Below, piece after piece: positions 11,870 through 24,816 of a stretch of 64,000 bases of DNA. Source of the DNA: Psoroptes ovis (lineage: Eukaryota; Arthropoda; Arachnida; Sarcoptiformes; Psoroptidae). Below the pieces are notes generated by a model that was not told where the DNA came from, ran no database searches, and saw only the letters and a list, made by a program, of their open reading frames with translations. How positions within the stretch are numbered: position 1 is the stretch's first letter; every line of letters starts with the position of its first letter. The DNA lies in assembly GCA_002943765.1 (NCBI GenBank), contig PQWQ01000031.1, positions 1 through 64,000 on the forward strand, in the 5' to 3' direction. Made by a program: the position numbers and the translations under genes.

Positions 11870-12569
11870 TTGAATTTCATTCATTCAATTGATTGATTCG
11901 AAATGATTTTGTTGATGATGAGCGCGCTCAATAATAAACAATTGAATTAAACAATTGAGTTAATTAATTGAAAAATGATTGCACACACAATCAAATATCA
12001 ATTTTAATTTCGAATGAAACAAATACAATTATATACAGGTTTCAATTTGATGAATTACATTAATTAAACATTTCGAACAAATGAATATTTCAATCATTAT
12101 CATTTATAAATTACAATCATTATCACTTGATCACTTGAACACACACTACACAACGATTGCAAAATTGAAATAAAATAAAATAATTTCAAATTTTTCACTT
12201 GTCACAAAATCAAAAAAAAAAAAGATGAAATAAAATTTATTCAGCTTTAAATAACCATTGATTTTTAAAAATTGAATTATGAATGATGACAAATTTTAGG
12301 TTGTCCGAAAAGTTCTTGCCGATTTTCTCATAATTCTCTACGATATAATCGGCAAAAACTTTTCGGAAAATCTAATGAATAATTGAAATTGACTTTCTTG
12401 TTGATTTGCGATTGACTTTTACATATAAATACAGGGCGAATTTTGCTGAACAATGATTCAAGGTTCTATTAGTCATTTTCATTTCTAATAATTTCTGATG
12501 ATTCAATTTTAAAATTTGTCATTTTTCTTCCAATTTAAATTCATGAGACTTATTTGAAAAATTTCAAAA
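11870..12569. other. intergenic
   Basis: AT-rich spacer with one type B inverted-repeat element (12297-12374). A TATA-like ATATAAATA at about 12423 lies about 145 bases before the next ATG and could be its promoter element. Confidence 0.4.
12297..12374 (+). mobile_element. short TIR element, type B
   Basis: Near-perfect 30-base inverted repeat; interior nearly identical to the type C copy at 46530. Confidence 0.85.
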
Positions 12570-13207
12570 ATGAAACCTTTGATAAATAATGTGATCGCAT
12601 TGGTGATTATATCAGCTGTTTATCACGGCAACCTGGTCATATCTGGCCGTGATAATCCTGAATTTAAACGATTATCACAACAAATTCAAGAAAAAGTTTG
12701 TGCCGGTAAAGCGACCGATGAACAATTGAAAAAGTTATCGAAATGTATGGACGATATGAAAGATGATATGGGTGAGGTAATGATGACCTTTGAATTTAAT
12801 TCAATTTTTTTTTTTCAAAAAATTAAAATCATTTCTTTTCAAATCAATCACACCTTTGAAACAAGCGTGATCTACTTGAAGAAGCCGTACAGAAATGTCT
12901 CAAAGAAATCGATGTCGATATTGGTTTCACTGTGAACGACGATTCATATCGTGAACATGTTTATATGATTTGTTCGACAAAATTTCGTATGTGTGTACAT
13001 ACGAAATCGAAAAATCGATCATCGATCGATGGTGAACAAATGGCCGCCGGCAACAACAATGACAACGAAGGTGATAAAGGTAAAGATAGTGGTGGTGATG
13101 GCCCAAGAGATCCACCACCACCACCACCGCCATCATTTAAAAATCCAGAATTTAATCAAAAAATTCAAAAAATGATGGAATGTAAACGTGATGCGCTGGA
13201 TTTGTAA
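12570..13207 (+). CDS. hypothetical secreted cysteine-containing protein
   Basis: Not recognised; possibly mite-specific. Exons 12570-12776 and 12866-13207 with an 89-base intron (GAG/GTAATG to ACAAG) keep phase 0 and give 182 residues. The first 25 residues (INNVIALVIISAVYHGNLVIS) look like a cleavable signal peptide. The mature part has cysteines in EKVCAGKA, LSKCMDD, VQKCLKEI, YMICSTKFRMC and MMECKRD, about six in total, in a mostly helical, charged background. A low-complexity Gly/Asp/Asn segment and a run of seven prolines precede the last 30 residues. The intron removes a stretch that would otherwise end the frame early. Confidence 0.6.
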
Positions 13208-13292
13208 TAATGGAAATTTTGAAAATCTTGAATAATTTCAAAGAAAAATTTATTTAAATATCCAAATAATCAACAAATTAATAATTCAAATA

Positions 13293-13373
13293 TTTGGCTG
13301 TCCGAAAAGTTTATAACGCTTAATCGAATAGAGTTGCACATGAAAATTGGCCAGAACTTTTTGGACAGCCTTA
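13293..13373 (+). mobile_element. short TIR element, type A
   Basis: Ends GGCTGTCCGAAAAGTT and TTTTTGGACAGCC. Confidence 0.85.
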
Positions 13374-13550
13374 GTACATTAATTCAAAAAATAGAATAAA
13401 ACAGAATAAAATTTAATAAATTTGATTTATGAATGAACAAACAAAAAATTTGAATTGAATAAATTAAAATATTTTCATTTGAATATGAATATAGAGGTGG
13501 TGTGTGTGCGCTTGTTGGTTAGAGCCTTCAAATAGCCACCAATCAAAATA

Positions 13551-13630
13551 TTAGGTTGTCCGAAAAGTTCATTTCGCTTAATCGAATAGAGTTGTTTGAT
13601 GAAAATCGGCCAGAACTTTTCGGACAGCCA
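13551..13630 (+). mobile_element. short TIR element, type A
   Basis: Both ends intact. Confidence 0.85.
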
Positions 13631-13859
13631 AATATATTTTCAAAAAATTAAAGCAAAGATTTAAAATATAATTTTTCCACTTGTCACTATATGGTTTTAT
13701 AAGGTGTATGATGAGAATATATGTGAAATGGTGTGTGTGTGGGTGTATAATTTATATGAGTTACACGCAAGCTTCAAGCGATTCAATTTTCTTCCTTGGT
13801 ATTCAAAGGGTTTTCGACAAAGAAAAAAAAATGAAAATCTATAATCTTAATCTGATTTG

Positions 13860-14615
13860 TTAATCTGATTCGGTTTCCTCTTCCGAAGATTCATCCGATT
13901 CATCGACTGTTAATGTTTGTTTATTTTCGACCGGTTTCAGCGTTAATGTTGCTGTAGATATTTTACGTTTATTCGCTGGGTCATTGTCTGGTTGTTGTTT
14001 CGTTGATGAGGCTATGGGTTTAAATACCGTATGTTCCATATCATCATCATCTGAATCTGACTCGGATTCATCTTCATCTTCATCTTCTTCGTCTTCAGAC
14101 TCTTCAGATTCTTCATCAGAATCATCTTTATCCTTGTTTTTGTCCACAATTTCTTTAACTTCTTTTTCATCCAAACCAATATCTTCCCAATCGATATTCT
14201 CGAGACCATCTTCTTCCAGTTGGCCAAGTAAATATTCAATTTCAACATCTTCATCAACAGTTTCCATACTTTTACCAAAATCACCCCTTGATTTTGTTTT
14301 GATCAGCTTCAAAATTTCAGCTGTTGATGAACGATTTAAGCCTTTGGATTTTTTCCTAGCTTCAACCGAACGATTTACCGATGGGGTTTTAGTTTCTTTT
14401 AACGGTGTTTTCTTAAAACCTGATCGAACAGGGTCATCATTATTGCTATGAGTGTGTTCATTTTGGTTGATATTTGTTGTTTGATTATTACTAATAATCG
14501 GTTCTTGTATTTTATTATTTTTATTATTAGAAATATTATTATTAATAGAATTGTTATTATTATTATTGGAAATTATCGTTGTAGTGTTATTAGAAGGTGC
14601 TGATACCACGGGCAG
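13860..14615 (-). CDS. acidic Asn/Glu-rich exon, possibly an alternative DUSP 3' end
   Basis: Open frame of 252 codons beginning right after a strong acceptor (pyrimidine tract then GAAACAG at 14616). Residues run from LPVVSAPSNN through an Asn-rich segment and a basic segment (VEARKKSKGLNRSS) to AEILKLIKTKS, VEIEYLLGQLEEDGLENIDW, then a long Asp/Glu/Ser run. The acceptor is phase 0, as is the donor ending DUSP exon 4 at 16443. The exon could therefore replace DUSP exon 5 and give an 896-residue isoform. Alternatively it is a separate gene starting at the upstream ATG at 14675, whose first 25 residues are hydrophobic. No family was recognised. A transcript is needed to choose. Confidence 0.45.
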   Translation of the reverse strand: MPVVSAPSNNTTTIISNNNNNNSINNNISNNKNNKIQEPIISNNQTTNINQNEHTHSNNDDPVRSGFKKTPLKETKTPSVNRSVEARKKSKGLNRSSTAEILKLIKTKSRGDFGKSMETVDEDVEIEYLLGQLEEDGLENIDWEDIGLDEKEVKEIVDKNKDKDDSDEESEESEDEEDEDEDESESDSDDDDMEHTVFKPIASSTKQQPDNDPANKRKISTATLTLKPVENKQTLTVDESDESSEEETESD

Positions 14616-15056
14616 CTGTTTCAATAGAAGAAGAATGAAATGAAATGAGATATGGATGTGAGAAAAACAAAACAAAAAACAAAAAGAGTTGAATCAGATA
14701 AGAGGATGAATTATATTTTATCATTTTCATATTATTATTCATATTTAATGTAATCAAATTCAATTCTTAAAATTGATTGATCGAAACTTGATTAAACTAC
14801 ATTTGGGCCTACTACATTTTCCGTACCTAAAATTTGAACTAATTCTGACTATCGCCAAGCAAATATATTTTGAATAAATTTCAAAAAATTCAAGCAACTA
14901 ATTTTGAAAATGCAAAGCCTGAATTTGATTTTGTGCATCAAATGAATGATTGTGTTGTATAAAATGTTGGGATGTTTAAGGGTGTAATATGTGCTGTATT
15001 TGGGTGTACGTATTTCAGTGATCGGGTGACAATTTGACTAATCATTCAATCACTGA

Positions 15057-18000
15057 TCAATAATCAGTAGCAAAACAAATATTTTGATGCGAAGCTTGAG
15101 GTGATCGTCGTATCACAATCAATCGTTCTGGTTGTTGTTGCTGCTGTGGTTGTTGTGGATGATTGAAATAATTTCCATTAATCGAATTCATTGATTGACT
15201 TGGTGATGGTGATGGTGAACGATTCAACACGATCCGAGTTGGTGGTGATTTCGATTCATTTGGCGACAAACGAAATAAAATATTCGGTGAAACGGGTCGT
15301 TCATAAATGTTTTGATTCGATTTATGGCTTCGATTCGATTCATTAACTACGATCATATGATTTGGTGGCGGTGTAATAGCTTGCCGGCCGAATGATGGTT
15401 CAATTTGTTGCAAAAACATTGATTGAGCTAATTGATCACGTCGTTTTGGATCAAGAGTATTGTGAAGATTATTGTTGGTGTTATTAAGATTATTGATTGA
15501 AGGTGGTTTCATCGTGTTACTATGACCATTCATCAACGTTTGAGGAGCGTTTGAAGCAACAGGTTGATGATAATATTGTTGCTGCTGTGGCTGCTGCTGC
15601 TGTATATTTCGATGACGATTAGCCCACATTCGATCATTGGTTGTATGCCGTCGAACTAATGGTGGAGCCATTGCAATCGGTGCTTCCAACTGTCGTTGAA
15701 TGAAATCCCTAGCTTGTTTTTGTTGTTCTGACAGCGATTTTGAAGGTTGTTGGGGCTGCTGCTGCTGTTGAAATCCTGAAGTACCATGTGATTTTACTGG
15801 AATCGGCAACGTATTCATCAATGGTGATGATGGCCGATTATTAACAGGTTGGTAACTGAATTTACGTTCACAATTTGGAGATTGATTCGGCGAATTAAGA
15901 TGGCCACCTGATAATGATGTTGAACGATCTAATCGGGGCTGTTGTTGTAAATGATTTTGTGGGCTATAGTTTTGATTGTGGTTCATAGGCCAATATTCAA
16001 CCGGTTTAGTTGGTGATGTCGTTCCATTCATCGATGTCCGATTAATCGGTGATGGTGATCGGCTTGATGATGAATTATTCATACGATCAATCATCATCGT
16101 CAATGGTTTTCGAAGAAATGGATCAACATTATTATGGCCATTACAGGATAAATCGGAAACCGTAATAGGTGGTGGTGAAATCGGCATAAACTGAATTCGA
16201 ATGTGTTCAATTATATGTAATAATAATGCAAAGGTTACAGTTGTGAAATATGGTTTTCGAATGTTTTTTGTTGTGATACACAAAAGCAATTTGTATTGTG
16301 TTGTGTGTATGAATCGGTAAATATTCAATCGGAATGTATATAAATAGCAGAGAATAGAAGAATATAAGGAATAAGAAAGGATTGATTTGATTTGTTTGGA
16401 AAATTTCGAACGAAAAAACAAAAAACAAAGGGTTCTACTTACATCATTAGCACCATTATTGGCACCGATCACTCCGGCACCGGTCAAACTAGTCCTTCGT
16501 GGTGGTACACGACCAAAAACTTTTCGACTTGATGCTGGTGATGATGTAGACGCCGGTTGTGGTGATGGACTCTGTGAATCACGTGGTGTTGCAGCCAATG
16601 CTGGTGAACGACATCTTGTCGGTGTTGATGATGGTGTCGAATCGAATAAATCGACTTGATCACGAAGTCCCCATGCTGGTTTACGGGTGGTGGCGACCGG
16701 TTCTGGTTGTGGTTGTGCATTAATAGGTTGTGTTGATGTACGTCGGCCGTAATACATTTGCTTACGTTGGGTACCCGGTGATGAAAATGGTGTGGATGAA
16801 TTCGAATCGGTTGCTGTTGCTTCAATGGCAGCCGCTAAATCACGTGTTGATCGTTTCGGTGTCGTAGATTCATTAATGATATTATTATTTGCATCTTTCT
16901 TTTTAATCGTTATCTTTTTCTTTGGTTCAGGTGATGCAGTTTCAACTCTGCTATTATTTGATTCATTGGTTGCTGGACATTTTTCCCATGTTCCTAGCTT
17001 ATTTGTTCGTGTCGGAGGACCTTTATAAGGAGTTGTCTTGTTAACGATTGGTTGAGGCTCTGGAGCAGGTTGTGGCTGATAAACAGGCTTCTGTGTCATT
17101 GCTGGTTGTGCTTTAACCTTTGATGGCATTTTATTTGATTGTAAATTATTCATTTCAGGCTGTTGACTGTGAGTTGTTTCCCATAATTTTTTCTGTGCTG
17201 CAATATTGATCGGTGTTTCATCAACATAATCAGATTTTGCCGTTCTTCGCGGTGGTTCATTCACTTGATTATTATTGATGGGTTTAAATTCATTTTTAAA
17301 CACTTTATTAGGGGTAGGTTTTTGTTTATTCGATGATGGCACTGCATCATTGAAAATTTGTGGTGGTGGGGGCGGTGGTGGAGCCACTTTTTTGCTAACA
17401 TCATTCATCATTAAAGGTGGTGGAGGCGGTGGTGGTGGAGCACCTTTTTTACTGACATCGTTCATCATCATTGGAGGTGGTGGCGGTGGCGGAGGTCCAG
17501 CAAGATTCGATGTCGAAGATTTTTTACGATCTTTATTCAACGGTTGTGGCTGTACTTGTGCTTTCTTTTTCAATGGTAATTTTATCGGTGTCATTGATTG
17601 TAATCGTTGTGCATAAACTGATTCCAATTGGGCACCAAATTGTGCCAATTTATTCTTAACCGAAGATGTTCCTAAAGGGTGTTGATTGAATCATCATAAG
17701 AATATTGTTCAAATCTGTCGAATTTAAACTTTGCAATATTCAATGCTCAAAGGGTTAACTTACATGCTCTTGTTATGAACTATAGCCTTCAAATTATGGT
17801 CGAATAAGCATTGATTAAGCATTAAGCAAAATGATTTTATTCAATCAATCAAAGAATTTCAAAGTCTACAAACCAGATATGGCCGCTTTTTCAGCTTCGA
17901 TTTCGGCACGTTTTCGGGCCATAAATTTATCCTCGGATTGATCCGGTGCAGCCATTTGTCCAAATAATTTATCTTCATATTGTTCTAGCTGCTTGGCGAA

Positions 18001-19296
18001 ACCATCATTTGGCTTGGCAAATGCTCGGGCTTCACGAACCTTTGAAAGGGTTGATTGATTTTATAAATTTCAAAGTCAATTTAAGAAAATAAATAAGAAA
18101 TAATTGATGCTTACAGTGGCCAATGCATCTTTATATTTCATTTTTTTCTCTTTCATAAGGTATGCACAACAAATCGCAGTGGATCTTGATACACCAGCAT
18201 TACAATGTACAAGGCAATTACCACGTTGTATACCTTCCGATATGAATTCCAAACATTCATCAAAATATTGTGTAATATCCGTTTCGGGTACATCTAATAT
18301 TTCAATTTTTTTATAATTATAATCATCTTCGAATGCATTCGGTACACCAGGTGCTAAATTAAGAATGTGTGTAATTTCATATGTTTCCAACAGGGATTTA
18401 TCTTGAGCAACATCTTGTGACGCTATAGTTTTAAAGGTGAAAATCGAAAAATTAAAAATAGTAAAATAAAGGTTAATACGTTGAGCCTGGGGCCAAATTT
18501 TTTTTTTTTTTTTTGAAAATTGAAGGGTAGGTCCCTGAGGGCCAACGCCCGGGCTCAACGTCTTAAATATAACCAGGGAATTCAAATGTCACAAAATGAC
18601 GACAAAACAACAAAAACAAATTGCGTAATATTCATCGATATTTCATTCATGTATTTTTGTATTTTTGTAAATTATTTTTAAATTCTCAAAATTAACTATA
18701 GTCTTACTATTTTAAAAATAATCTGTTGTTATTTACAATTTCATCATTTGACGTCATTCGACAATGATGATGACGATCGAGAATTTTATTTTTTCAAAAT
18801 TTCTATGTAACTAAGAGCAACTATGGCTAATTTAAGACTATTGTTGGCTTTCGGTTCAGTTTCTAATGATAAAATTGAATTTTATCAGGTATTTGAGCTT
18901 GAATTTGAACCAAAAAAATAATTGAGGCTAATTGAATAACCCTTGTTTTTTGGAGCATTAAAATTAATCGAAATCCATTATTCTAGGCTCTCAATAATTG
19001 AATTATACTTGATTTTTCTTAGATAAATCAATTTGATTCGAAACAAATTAAATTGAATACTTACAAATGAGTAAACCAGGTATAATCATACCGACTTGGA
19101 GATCTGGCTTGTGATCGACAACATAACCGACCCCAGTGATACCATCGGATTTTACTTGCTGCAAACCTTTTGGTGAACGTTTTTCAGTCAATTGTTCACC
19201 ACTACCTGTAACTACTTTGGTTTCAACTTTTTTCAATTTTCGTTGAGAAAAATTTCGAATTTCATTGAATAATTTATTACGATCTTCTTCGGCCAT
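15057..19296 (-). CDS. DUSP19-like: dual-specificity phosphatase 19-like with long proline-rich tail
   Basis: Protein phosphatase; the mammalian relative (SKRP1) acts on or scaffolds the JNK pathway. Exons, complement of 19065-19296, 18115-18422, 17874-18039, 16443-17671 and 15057-16190, give 1022 residues with all phases consistent. The N-terminus (NEIRNFSQRKLKKVETKV, then GVGYVVDHKPDLQVGMIIPG) and SSQDVAQDKSLLE match DUSP19. The phosphatase signature HCNAGVSRS has its catalytic Cys at about residue 151, and the acid Asp lies in LDVPETD, so activity is expected. The family is usually about 220 residues; here about 800 extra follow. They include KFMARKRAEIEAEKAAISG, SVKNKLAQFGAQLESVY, three PPPPPPP blocks separated by MMNDVSKK, and Ser/Pro/Gln-rich sequence. 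Introns run from 59 to 642 bases. Confidence 0.88.
18478..18561. mobile_element. GC-rich terminal-inverted-repeat element
   Basis: Lies in intron 1 of the DUSP gene. The left end ACGTTGAGCCTGGGG pairs with the right end GCCCGGGCTCAACGT, an imperfect 15-base inverted repeat around a T run and a GGTCCCTGAGGGCC centre. Its GC content stands out from the surrounding AT-rich intron. Single copy in this window, and unlike either of the other two families. Confidence 0.6.
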
Positions 19297-20150
19297 TTTG
19301 ATAATTATTTATTTTACAAAAAAAAAAATCAATTTTTCAAGGGTAAGAGCCTTCAAAATATATCTATAGTATTCAATTCATGACGAAATTCTCCAAAATT
19401 CTTGGTTGAAACACTAGATTGATGATCTACGACACAATAACTGCACAAAATTATTCGAAGAAATTGGATTAATTAAGATTATAAATGAGCACAAATTAAA
19501 CAATCAGAATCTTAATGAGAATTTATGATGGATTAATGGATTTTTAAAATTGGATGAAATTACCACAAAAAATGAATTATTTCGTCAGATTATTGTTTAC
19601 TATAAGGTATTGATTGATTAATTGATTTACAATGGACCAAAATTTTAAAAAGATTAAAAACTATCACCTTAAAAAACTAATTGTCAACACACACACACAC
19701 AAAAATTTAATTTGAATTGTAATAAAATGATTTAAAATGATTCGTAATTTTCATTTTTCGAATGACTTTGATATCAATGTAACAACAGCGACAGCATCAG
19801 CAGTAGCATCATTATAACAACAGCTGAATGAATAAATGAATATTTTAAGAAACCTTATAAAATCTAAGAAAATTTAAGAAACAGAAATTATTATAAGAAT
19901 ATTTCTATTTGACGGAAGAAGATACACACAAACAAACATATACAATACAATGAATAAATAAATGAACTAATGCTGAACACACCGAAAATTCTTCATTAAC
20001 AACTTTAAGAATAATTGAAATAATGCGTAAATGCGTATGTTGTTTTGTTGCATGTAACAAACATATTTATTTGAAATGTTATAAACATTATTCTAAGAAT
20101 ACAAATAATAACTGAATAATTATTCTACAAATAATACAAATAAACATATT

Positions 20151-20269
20151 TACAGAGTTTAAAGTTTTAATTCGTACTTTTAAAATTAATTTTCGTAGTT
20201 TTAAAAGGAATTTCAAATTGTAAAATTACGAAATTCAATTTTAAAACTACGAATTAAAACTTTAAAACC
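20151..20269. mobile_element. palindromic TACAGGG-family element
   Basis: About 120 bases, almost wholly an inverted repeat: TTTAAAGTTTTAATTCGTA at left, its inverse at right, with internal AATTTTCGTAGTTTT / AAATTACGAAATTC. It would fold into one long hairpin. Confidence 0.75.
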
Positions 20270-21634
20270 AGCCAAATAGCAACAAAAAACCGAAATTCTT
20301 TTACAAAATGCACAAAAATAAATTAAACATATATTACAGACTAACATTGAGATCATTCGTTTCATTCATTTATTCATTCATTACATTTCATTGAAAGATG
20401 CTTCCAGAATATTTAAAATTGAATTGATTGAACATTCAAAAGTGAAATATCAAACACATACAAACTAACACATATATATCCTTTGCATTTATGATTGCAT
20501 TTTTTCTATGTATTTATGATTATTTATTTATAAATACAAAACATCATTTTCTAGGCTGCCATTTATTAATTTATTTGAAAATGACTGATTCGTTTCTTTC
20601 TTTTATTTCTCCAGAATAGAAATAATAGAGGTTTCATCATTTAGTTTTTCACACATATAAACATTTTTTATAATAGAATATTCTAAAAATGTTTGACGGT
20701 TATCATTTGTTGATTCAAATACAAACAAATCAAATAATAATTTATAAGCAATGAAACGGTTATTCTACTAAACGATATAAACATCGAAATCGAATGCATT
20801 TTGATTTGATGCATGATATTTTTACGATATTATATTTACAAATACAAAAGTGAAATAATAAAATTCATTTCGATTTGGGTCATCAAACAACAAATCACAC
20901 ATCATTTAACATTAATTCATTCTCAATTTTTATGGATAGAATTCATTCATATAAACATTCATATGAATATTCGTAACAAGGATGAGAATATAAACATTAT
21001 ATTCGGTAAATAACTTGGTACATTATTTTAGCATCAATTTGTCTATATGTAAGAAAGGGAAAAATATTCAAAAATCAATGAATACATGCAGGAAAATGCT
21101 ATAAAGCAATATTGATATTCGATTACTGCTGAATGCGAATATCAATGAATAGCTATGCATCGATGTGAGAATATAACAGACAAGAAATTATTTGAATCAA
21201 AGCATAATTTGAATTTATTTGCTGAGATAATCAAACTGATTTTGATTATCAATTTTTGAAATTTTTAAATTTTCAAAAATATCAAAAATCATGAATTACG
21301 TAGTCATCATCATCATCAGCAGCAAATGAATGAATAAATAAATAATTTTCAAAAACAAAAATTAATGTAATTATAAGCGTCATCAGCCATACATTTTTCG
21401 AAAACCTTTTCGGAATATAAAAACGATTACACATTGACTTAACCATAAGAAATTGCATCTGTCAAATCATATATTCATTGTTTTTCTTTATATTTGTTTG
21501 AAATTTTCAATGATATTTCTTGGCAAACACCACTATTTTCGACTATTTATTCGCTGTTATTATTTTTAAACATTTATTCACCGTCATTTGACAATAATAA
21601 AAAAAATCAAATGAATGAAATTTAAAAAAAAGTA

Positions 21635-21714
21635 TTAGGTTGTCCAGAAAGTTCTAAACGATATTCATGAGCAACTCTATTCGATTAAGCGGAATAAACT
21701 TATTGGACAACTTG
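21635..21714 (-). mobile_element. short TIR element, type A
   Basis: Diverged; GGCC box of the centre lost, right end CTTATTGGACAACTTGA. Confidence 0.8.
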
Positions 21715-22637
21715 ATAGAATCATTCTTAGAATTTCTTAAAATTCAAAGTTCTATCAAATTTGCGGCAAATTTCATGTTACTTTTCTACATACTTTTAAA
21801 TATATAATTAGCATTGAAAATTTTCAATGTGTAGAATAAAAGATAGAAATCAAAAAAAAAATTTGAATTCATAAAATATCAAGAATAACGAAGAATCTTG
21901 ACGAAAAAAAAAATCATGAATTTTGACATGAATTTATAAAATTAACTTTCCAGTCAATGTATGTGTTTCTGTCTGCCTGTATATACTCGTATTCATATGT
22001 ATATTTTTTGAAAAAATAGAATTAATATTCAAGAACACACATTCAAAATATATCAATTTTGATTTGTTCAATATAAATTTAGGTCAAGTGAATAAGGTCA
22101 ATTTGGGGAAAAAAAGAAAATTACTCGTTGGTATTGAAAGCTTCAATGATGATTCAATGTGAGTAATTTAGTCTTGAAAATTATAGAATAATTTTGAAAA
22201 AAAAAATATAAAATTCTTTGAGCCTATTGGCTTTATATTATTTTGAGCTTCTGATTATTCTTAGACACTGAACACACATATATTCAACAGGTTTTGGCTG
22301 GTTCAATTGGTGCTCATTTTCTTGGCCGAAAAAAAAAATTGAAATAAAACTTGAAAACTCAAAAAAATCATTTATCATCATCAATGAATAAAATGACTGA
22401 CTGAATAAATGAATGAAATTAAAAATAACAAAGAACAAGTAATATTCAAAAATATAAGAATCACAGATCACGAGCAAATATTCTTGTTTTTAGTTCAAGT
22501 TTAAATGATTGATTCTTGCTCTTGTTTTTAAACATTTGTGCTGGCGTTGTTTGATGCTGATTTGCCATCATTTAGCTGTGGATGGAATAACATTCATACA
22601 CTTTCATTCATTCATTCAAGAATTCAATTAAATTTAT

Positions 22638-22720
22638 TAGACTATTCGAAAAGTTCATTCGGCTTAATACGAATAGTGTTTGGCTCAATGAAAATTGGCC
22701 AAAACTTATCGGACAGTCTA
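22638..22720 (+). mobile_element. short TIR element, type A
   Basis: Left end TAGACTATTCG, right end ATCGGACAGTCTA. Confidence 0.8.
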
Positions 22721-24102
22721 AAATAAATATAAGCAATCACCACCAATTTCTTATATTTTTCAATTAATAATTTAAAATTTCATCTGATGATTTCAAATTT
22801 CATTTAAGTAGAATGAATGTTTTTAAAATTATTAATAGTCCTTAGCGGTGGTGGTGGTTTTAAGTGAAAAATTTAAAAGTTTAGAAATTTTAAAGAATAT
22901 AATTTTTTCAGGGTAAATAAAATAAGGCTTGAATTTGTATGTGTAAAATATGAAATTTTTACCATTTTATTTTTATTAAAAAAAAAAAATGAAATAATAA
23001 TTTGTGATTTATTCAAGAAAATACATACATACAAACAAACAAGGCTGCATTTGTTTGTTTTTTGTCAGTCAAGGATTATTAATTATGAATAAAAAGAAAA
23101 GTTGAGAATTTCAAGATCTTAATTTCAAGATTTTAAATTAATTATCGAATAAAATAAATATCAAATCAATGGAATTACAAAAATCAATTAGATAAATGAA
23201 TTTGACAGATATTCATACTACATACCAAATCATAAATTGTTTGGCCACTTGTTTACTTGTCAATTTTTTTACACAAATTAAAATTTTATTTTATTTTTTT
23301 TTTTTTGAATTTGTTCGATATTTTAATTTATTAAATATTAAATTTAACATAAACAAAGTAAAAAAAAAATTTAAGATGATAATTATGACAAATAAAGATG
23401 GTGAAGACTTTAAGATGATGATGATGATGATGACATTTTGATAAACAAAATAAAGACTAACTAAAAACTAAAGATAATGCTTGCCTTTTTATACAAGCTT
23501 AAAGCTAGACAGATGTGTCATGACAATACTAACCACTAAAATGTATTTGCCTACTAATGTTGGTCATTCGACTCTTTAACCCTTAATTTTTCAAAAAAAA
23601 AAAATAAATAAATAAATAATTAAAATCAGATGCTTTGAAATATTCAGAGATGAAAATTACCGATCACAACCAAAAGATGGTGACTCTTTTTGCTTGAAAG
23701 AAATTTTAATTATTTCAAATTATTGCGCCAAGATTTTGAAGGTTATTGTTCAAAGATAGAACAAATTACAATAATTTTTGAAATTAAATAATTAATGAAT
23801 AGGTGAAATACGCATATCAACCAAATTTGAAATTAAAATAAAATCAGACAAAGGATGTATTTGTCATTAGTTTTTGCACTAAAAGAAAATGTTGAACAAA
23901 TCTTGAGATTTCCAAGTGAAATTTGTTGAATAATTTCATCTTCCTTTAGCCATCCATTCATTGCTTTCTTAGACACACATTTTTGAACCAGTTTTTTGGT
24001 GACAATTTGTTACACTTATTAACATATGTTTAATGTGAAAAGAAATTTAATTAGTAAAATCAAAATTTATTTCAACAAAATGTACCTGGAAAAAAAATGT
24101 AT

Positions 24103-24181
24103 CAGGTTGTCCGCAAAGATTTGGCCGATTTTCATGTATAATCATATTCGATTAAGCCGAATAAACTTTTCGGACAACCTA
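24103..24181 (-). mobile_element. short TIR element, type A
   Basis: Slightly diverged left end (CCGCAAAGATTT). Confidence 0.85.
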
Positions 24182-24461
24182 TAATATAATTAATGCAAAT
24201 TAATTGTTTGCTTATGGAAAAACACATAGCGAAAGTATAGCACATAATAATTAAAAAAAAAAATTTCAATGAATAAAATGAATGAATGGCAAAGGAAAGG
24301 AATTATTCATCTAAAAATGTATCATTATGACATATAAATATTGCACTGGACAATAATCATATGTATGTGCGAAATTTCATTTGAAATTAAGGCTTAAACA
24401 CCCCTCATACTAATGTCGTCGAATGATGAAGATTATTCAATGTTGACAAGTACTGAAAATA

Positions 24462-24545
24462 TTAGACTGTCCGAAAAGTCAATTCGGCTTATAATCGAAT
24501 AGAGTTGTCGCATGAAAATCGGTCAAAACTTTTCGGACAGTCTGA
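24462..24545 (+). mobile_element. short TIR element, type A
   Basis: GACTGTCC / GGACAGTC end variant, changed in a compensating way at both termini. Confidence 0.85.
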
Positions 24546-24816
24546 TATTAATAATTAGTTTAAAATTGAAAAAAAACTAAACTAAAAACACATAAATGAC
24601 AATGAGAAAATATTTCATTATGATTTTGTGTTGTTGTTGTTGTTGTTACACATTAATTGAATGAAATTTACTTTGAATTTTTTTCGATTTTGAATTATAT
24701 GTATGTGGATAGAAATAGGAACAATAAAAAAAACGATTTTAATGATGAAAATGAAAAGCAAAATTTGCTACAAAATTCAAAGTAAAAAATTGAAATTTAG
24801 TTCAAATATATTCAAA

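Larger units (their letters stand above)
13208..13859. other. intergenic with two inverted-repeat elements
   Basis: Spacer between convergent genes. Two type A elements, 13293-13373 and 13551-13630, lie 177 bases apart in the same orientation. Nothing else was seen. Confidence 0.4.

Noticed and set aside
13984..14451. Serine-rich plus-strand frame
   Set aside because: Mirror image of the acidic exon's Asp/Glu/Ser codons on the opposite strand.
17275..17616. Glycine-rich plus-strand frame
   Set aside because: Antisense of the polyproline blocks of the DUSP tail.
22238..22477. Hydrophobic minus-strand frame in the gene-free region
   Set aside because: T-rich low-complexity translation, no conserved motif.
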